Positions 5,906 through 8,692 of a DNA stretch of 8,692 nucleotides are shown piece after piece. The position numbers were made by a program, and so were the translations under genes. The DNA comes from Pseudaestuariivita sp. (GTDB lineage: Bacteria; Pseudomonadota; Alphaproteobacteria; Rhodobacterales; Rhodobacteraceae): contig JAHDCH010000097.1 of NCBI GenBank assembly GCA_020629995.1, forward strand, positions 1 to 8,692, read 5' to 3'. The notes beneath the pieces were generated by a model. That model was not told where the DNA came from, ran no database searches, and saw only the letters and a list, made by a program, of their open reading frames with translations. Position 1 is the stretch's first letter. Every line of letters begins with the position of its first letter.

Positions 5906-7921
5906 ATGAGTGGTGATGGCAGCAATCCCTGGACGGTAACGCGGCAGGATGGTGTGGCCGTGGTGATGCTTGGTGCGGGCCGCGATGCCATGCTGACGCC
6001 GGCGGCGCGTGCTGGTCTGATCGCGACGCTGGACGCCGCCGAAGCGGATACCGAGGTGAGGGCAATTGTGCTCGCGGCTGCCGGAGGGCGCGATTTTGTC
6101 AAAAGCGACGATCCGCGCGGGGCGCTGCAGACCGAAGCGTCTCCGACATCGGGAGATGCGGCCAGCCGGGTGGCGGCCTGCACCAAACCTGTGGTGGCCT
6201 GCCTGGCAGGTCGGATCAGCGGAACAGGTGCGGCGCTTGCCGTGGCAGCCCATTGGCGTGTCGCGGCACCTGATGCCCGGATCGGCTGGGGGGATGTGAC
6301 CCAGGGCCGGGTGCCCGCTGCAGGAGCAACACAGCGCCTGCCGCGTCTGGTGGGTGCACGCGCGGCCCTTGACCTTTTGCTGTCGGGTCGGGCCTTTCCA
6401 CTGACCAAGCCCATGCTGGAGCCGCTGACCGATGCAATGGCCGAAGACAGCGCCCGAGCGCTGGATGAGGCGGTTGCCTTTGCGGGTCGCGCGGATCTGG
6501 CCACGCGCCCGGTGGATGACCGCCGCGACGGGCTGCTTGATGGCGCGCAATTCGTGCACGACATCGCCGAACGCCGCGACAAGGTCGGCTGGGACGAAAC
6601 TGACGCGGCCGCGCAGACGGTCGCGGCTGTGGAAGCGGCTCTTTTGCTGCCCATCGCGGCGGGGCTGGATTTTGAGGAGGATGCGGCGGCACGTTGCGCC
6701 GCCGCCCCACGCGCCCGGGCGCTGCACAGAATGACATGGGCCGAACGCGACATGAGCGCGGCTCATGCCTCCGGCGCGCGCACGGCCGAACCTCTGACCA
6801 TCGCCGGTCATGGCGTCGCGGCGGCGGGGCTTGCCCTGGCCGCGCTGGATGCCGGGCAACACGTGCGGCTTGTCGGAGCCGAGACCGAGCGCACCGCAAA
6901 ACAGATCGGCGCCACCTACGAACACGCGCAGGCCCGCAAGCGCATGAGTTCCGCGCAGCGTGACGAAAGGCTTGCCCGGCTGATCGTCGGCGGCGATCCC
7001 GCTGATCTTGCCCCCGGCACGCCAGTGGTGCTGACCGACAACACCTCGGGCACCCTCGATTGGCCCGGCGGGTTGGTTCTGGGGGTGACCGCGCCGGAGA
7101 TTGCCGAACATCTTGCCCAGCCTGTGGACGCCGAACTGGCCATAGCCATGCCTGCGCACGCGCGCCGCCTTGTCGAGTTGCGCGCGGCAGGCGGGGCGGT
7201 TGGGCCGGCACTGCCGGCGGCTCTTGTGCGCGCGGGCCGTTTGCCGGTTGTCAGCACCGGCGAGGGGCCGATGGCGCTTGCGCGCCTTTGGGCCGCGCTG
7301 GATGCGGCGGCAGACAGGCTGGTGGTTGCAGGAGTGCCGCCCGAGCGGATCGACGACGCCCTGCGCAGCCGTGGATGGGGCGCCTTGCCGTTCATCGCGC
7401 GCGATGCCGCCGGGCTGAGCAATGAGGCCGCCGATCCCGCCCTGCAAGCACTCTTTGCCGACGTGCCACTGGGCGCGCTGGATGCGGCCATGGTCACGGC
7501 GGGCCGCACAGGGCGGATGGGCGGCGCTGGCTACTATGACCATGCGGGCGGCAAACCCGTTGCCGATCCGTCGGTCACGGCAATCCTGTCTGATATTGCC
7601 GATCCTTCGGACCCCGGATGGAGCGGGGACGACATCGCAGGCTACTTGCTGCTGGCGCTGGCCAACGAGTGCCTGCGCCTTGTGGATGACGGGACAGTTC
7701 AGCGCGCAGAAGAGGCGGATCTTGTCGCCGTACACGGGCTGGGCGTACCACGCCAGACAGGCGGCCCGCTGGGCCACGCTGAGGCGCTGGGCCTGCCAAA
7801 AGCCGAGCGCAGTCTGCGTGACCTGGGCCAGTCATTCGGGCCCCTTTGGCAACCGCATCCGGGGTGGGCGCGCCGCGTGCGAGACGGACAGCGGGAAATC
7901 GGCCGGGGCTTGGCCGTCTGA
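5906..7921 (+). CDS. Degenerate FadB/FadJ-like fusion of enoyl-CoA hydratase and 3-hydroxyacyl-CoA dehydrogenase
   Basis: The 671-aa protein has the full multifunctional-enzyme layout: crotonase domain (about 10-200), linker, Rossmann NAD domain (about 295-450), and two C-terminal HAD domains (about 450-560, with GYYDHAGGK, and 575-670, with ECLRLVDDGTVQRAEEADLV). Catalytic positions are substituted. In the crotonase half the Glu of GGGLE aligns with A110 (GTGAAL), and the second catalytic Glu aligns with D130 (IGWGDVTQGRVP). In the NAD half the GxGxxG is GHGVAA (301-306), with Ala in place of the third Gly. The catalytic His of HFFNP aligns with A412 (AIAMPAH), E424 is kept, and the Asn of PGFxxNR is absent around 454-460. 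The frame is intact and folds look preserved, so a structural or acyl-CoA-binding role is more likely than beta-oxidation catalysis; a divergent enzyme with other chemistry is the alternative. ATG 5906 is chosen over 5867 because family proteins begin just before the VTRQDGVAVVML strand. The gene is preceded by a candidate promoter and convergent with the small membrane gene at 7943. Confidence 0.85.
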   Translation: MSGDGSNPWTVTRQDGVAVVMLGAGRDAMLTPAARAGLIATLDAAEADTEVRAIVLAAAGGRDFVKSDDPRGALQTEASPTSGDAASRVAACTKPVVACLAGRISGTGAALAVAAHWRVAAPDARIGWGDVTQGRVPAAGATQRLPRLVGARAALDLLLSGRAFPLTKPMLEPLTDAMAEDSARALDEAVAFAGRADLATRPVDDRRDGLLDGAQFVHDIAERRDKVGWDETDAAAQTVAAVEAALLLPIAAGLDFEEDAAARCAAAPRARALHRMTWAERDMSAAHASGARTAEPLTIAGHGVAAAGLALAALDAGQHVRLVGAETERTAKQIGATYEHAQARKRMSSAQRDERLARLIVGGDPADLAPGTPVVLTDNTSGTLDWPGGLVLGVTAPEIAEHLAQPVDAELAIAMPAHARRLVELRAAGGAVGPALPAALVRAGRLPVVSTGEGPMALARLWAALDAAADRLVVAGVPPERIDDALRSRGWGALPFIARDAAGLSNEAADPALQALFADVPLGALDAAMVTAGRTGRMGGAGYYDHAGGKPVADPSVTAILSDIADPSDPGWSGDDIAGYLLLALANECLRLVDDGTVQRAEEADLVAVHGLGVPRQTGGPLGHAEALGLPKAERSLRDLGQSFGPLWQPHPGWARRVRDGQREIGRGLAV

Positions 7922-7942
7922 AGCCGCAATGGCGCTGGGCAG

Positions 7943-8158
7943 CTAGCCGAGAAAGATCCCCAAAATCACCAGCATCAGCCCGATCACGGACAGGAACAGC
8001 GCGCCCATGTTCAGCGGCAGGACCTTTTGGACTTCGGCGCGCAGTTCTTCGTCGTCCGAGGTGCGCCGCTTGGCGGCAGCAACGCGCAGGATGCACCAGA
8101 CGAGGCCGCACAAGCCGATGACCGACACGGCCGCACCGATCCAGACCAGATTTTCCAT
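7943..8158 (-). CDS. Small two-TM hypothetical membrane protein
   Basis: A 71-aa protein with an excellent Shine-Dalgarno (GGAGG seven bases before ATG 8158), which selects this start over an in-frame upstream one at 8176. It has a first membrane helix (about 5-25), a basic then acidic cytoplasmic segment (KRRTSDDEELRAEVQ, 30-44), and a second helix (about 50-70) ending three residues from membrane exit. Both ends are predicted periplasmic, with a cytoplasmic loop carrying the charged residues. I do not recognise a family, and no catalytic motif is visible. It is divergent from gapR and convergent with the FadB/FadJ-like gene (21-bp gap between stop codons). Confidence 0.75.
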   Translation of the reverse strand: MENLVWIGAAVSVIGLCGLVWCILRVAAAKRRTSDDEELRAEVQKVLPLNMGALFLSVIGLMLVILGIFLG

Positions 8159-8223
8159 GAGCGTGCCTCCGCGCAATTCGTGACGCGCCAGCGCCTAACG
8201 TGCCCGGCGCGCGCGGGCAAGGC

Positions 8224-8252
8224 TTGAAGCTGTCCCGCCCCACCGCTAAAGC
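8224..8252 (+). promoter_or_regulatory. Weak candidate promoter for gapR
   Basis: TTGAAG at 8224-8229 and TAAAGC at 8247-8252 are 17 bp apart in the 129-bp gap between the small membrane gene and gapR. The -10 box is poor. A short inverted repeat, CCGCT-AA-AGCGG (8243-8254), overlaps the proposed -10 and could be an operator or a chance palindrome. No other site is evident in this gap. Confidence 0.25.
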
Positions 8253-8287
8253 GGAACCTCGACCCGAGCAGACCAAGGATCAGCGCG

Positions 8288-8548
8288 ATGAACGATGACG
8301 TGACCGAAGCCAATTACCGCGTGACCGCTGGCGAACTGCGCCAGTTCATTGAACGCTTCGAGCGGCTCGAGCAGGAAAAGAAAGACATCGCCGACCAGCA
8401 AAAAGAGGTGATGGCCGAAGCAAAGGCGCGCGGCTATGACACCAAGGTGATGCGCAAGGTCATCGCGCTGCGCAAACGCGACAAGGACGACATCGCCGAA
8501 GAAGAGGCGGTGCTGGAGATGTACAAAGAAGCGCTTGGCATGAGCTGA
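8288..8548 (+). CDS. gapR: GapR family nucleoid-associated protein (DUF2312)
   Basis: An 86-aa protein with the whole DUF2312 pattern. Residues 13-60 include GELRQFIERFERLEQEKKDI, a long basic/acidic coiled coil, then AEAKARGYDTKVMRKVIALR and a C-terminal EEEAVLEMYKEALG. In Caulobacter the family member GapR is a small dimer/tetramer that clamps overtwisted DNA ahead of forks and RNA polymerase and stimulates topoisomerases. The length matches the family. The start at 8288 is supported by AAGGA eight bases upstream. It is divergent from the small membrane gene and convergent with the partial gene at the right edge, so it is likely monocistronic. Confidence 0.95.
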   Translation: MNDDVTEANYRVTAGELRQFIERFERLEQEKKDIADQQKEVMAEAKARGYDTKVMRKVIALRKRDKDDIAEEEAVLEMYKEALGMS

Positions 8549-8565
8549 AGCGCCGCAGGGGCGCT
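8549..8565. terminator. Short GC-rich hairpin between convergent genes, possible bidirectional terminator
   Basis: AGCGCC (8549-8554), loop GCAGG, GGCGCT (8560-8565): a perfect 6-bp stem directly after the gapR stop and overlapping the stop codon of the convergent gene. No T-run follows on either strand, so intrinsic termination is uncertain. Confidence 0.3.
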
Positions 8566-8692
8566 ACGGCTCGATCAGCGTGACACCGGGAATGTCGGCG
8601 ATGGCGTCGACATCCTCTTCATAGATCTCGGCCAGCCCGTCCATCAGCTCTTCTGACCAGCCGGGCAGGTCCAGCTCTTCCTCGACCTCGTC
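8564..8692 (-). CDS. C-terminal end of an unrecognised acidic protein (partial)
   Basis: An open frame runs from the right edge to TAG at 8564-8566 and encodes the last 42 residues of a protein: an acidic start (DEVEEELDLPGWSEELM), then LAEIYEEDVDAIADIPGVTL and the terminal IEP. It is convergent with gapR, with only 15 bp between the stops. Codon use is normal for this genome. I do not recognise the family with confidence; the WSEELM..L..IYEEDV..IA.IPGV pattern could be a C-terminal tail of a sulfotransferase- or glycosyltransferase-like protein, but this is a guess. Confidence 0.55.
   Translation of the reverse strand, partial: DEVEEELDLPGWSEELMDGLAEIYEEDVDAIADIPGVTLIEP

Noticed and set aside
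5711..7777. 688-aa minus-strand open frame overlapping the FadB/FadJ-like gene
   Set aside because: Low-complexity shadow translation without domains. The plus-strand protein has crotonase and HAD features.

Overview
This 8.7 kb window is GC-rich, densely packed and looks alphaproteobacterial, most likely from the Rhodobacteraceae/Roseobacter group. That placement is an inference from gene content: a gapR-type DUF2312 gene, a short-chain fatty acyl-CoA regulator (ScfR/RamB-type), an SSS-transporter histidine kinase with a STAC-like linker, and a Tat-exported ABC binding protein. No RNA genes, CRISPR arrays, insertion sequences or phage genes were seen.

Layout. At the left edge (minus strand) is the 5' end of a LivK-like ABC substrate-binding protein. 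A 218-bp divergent regulatory region follows, AT-rich for this genome, with a 15-bp palindrome between two TTTGTAAATT direct repeats. To its right (plus strand) is an XRE-type regulator of the ScfR family. After a strong candidate sigma70 promoter comes a three-gene overlapping operon: a single-domain CheY-like response regulator, a two-TM small membrane protein, and an 896-aa SSS-transporter/STAC/histidine kinase. A minus-strand DUF442/TIGR01244 phosphatase-like gene abuts the kinase stop codon to stop codon. Divergent from it is a 671-aa plus-strand protein with the layout of the FadB/FadJ beta-oxidation enzyme, whose catalytic residues appear lost in both halves. Then come a small two-TM protein (minus), gapR (plus), and the C-terminal end of an unrecognised acidic protein (minus, running off the right edge).

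How the genes may work together (inference). The kinase should sense solute binding or transport and phosphorylate the response regulator, which has no output domain. The neighbouring ScfR-type regulator carries, where one expects a metallopeptidase-like domain, a stretch that aligns without gaps to the DHp (His-phosphoacceptor) domain of the kinase encoded 2.8 kb downstream, including the His itself. This suggests the pathway kinase, response regulator, pseudo-DHp of the transcription factor, then target promoters. That would be a two-component system whose output is an XRE regulator with its own docking or phosphotransfer domain. With the acyl-CoA-type regulator, the ABC importer and the catalytically degenerate beta-oxidation homologue, the region may concern uptake and use of short-chain carboxylic acids. 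The substrate cannot be read from the sequence.
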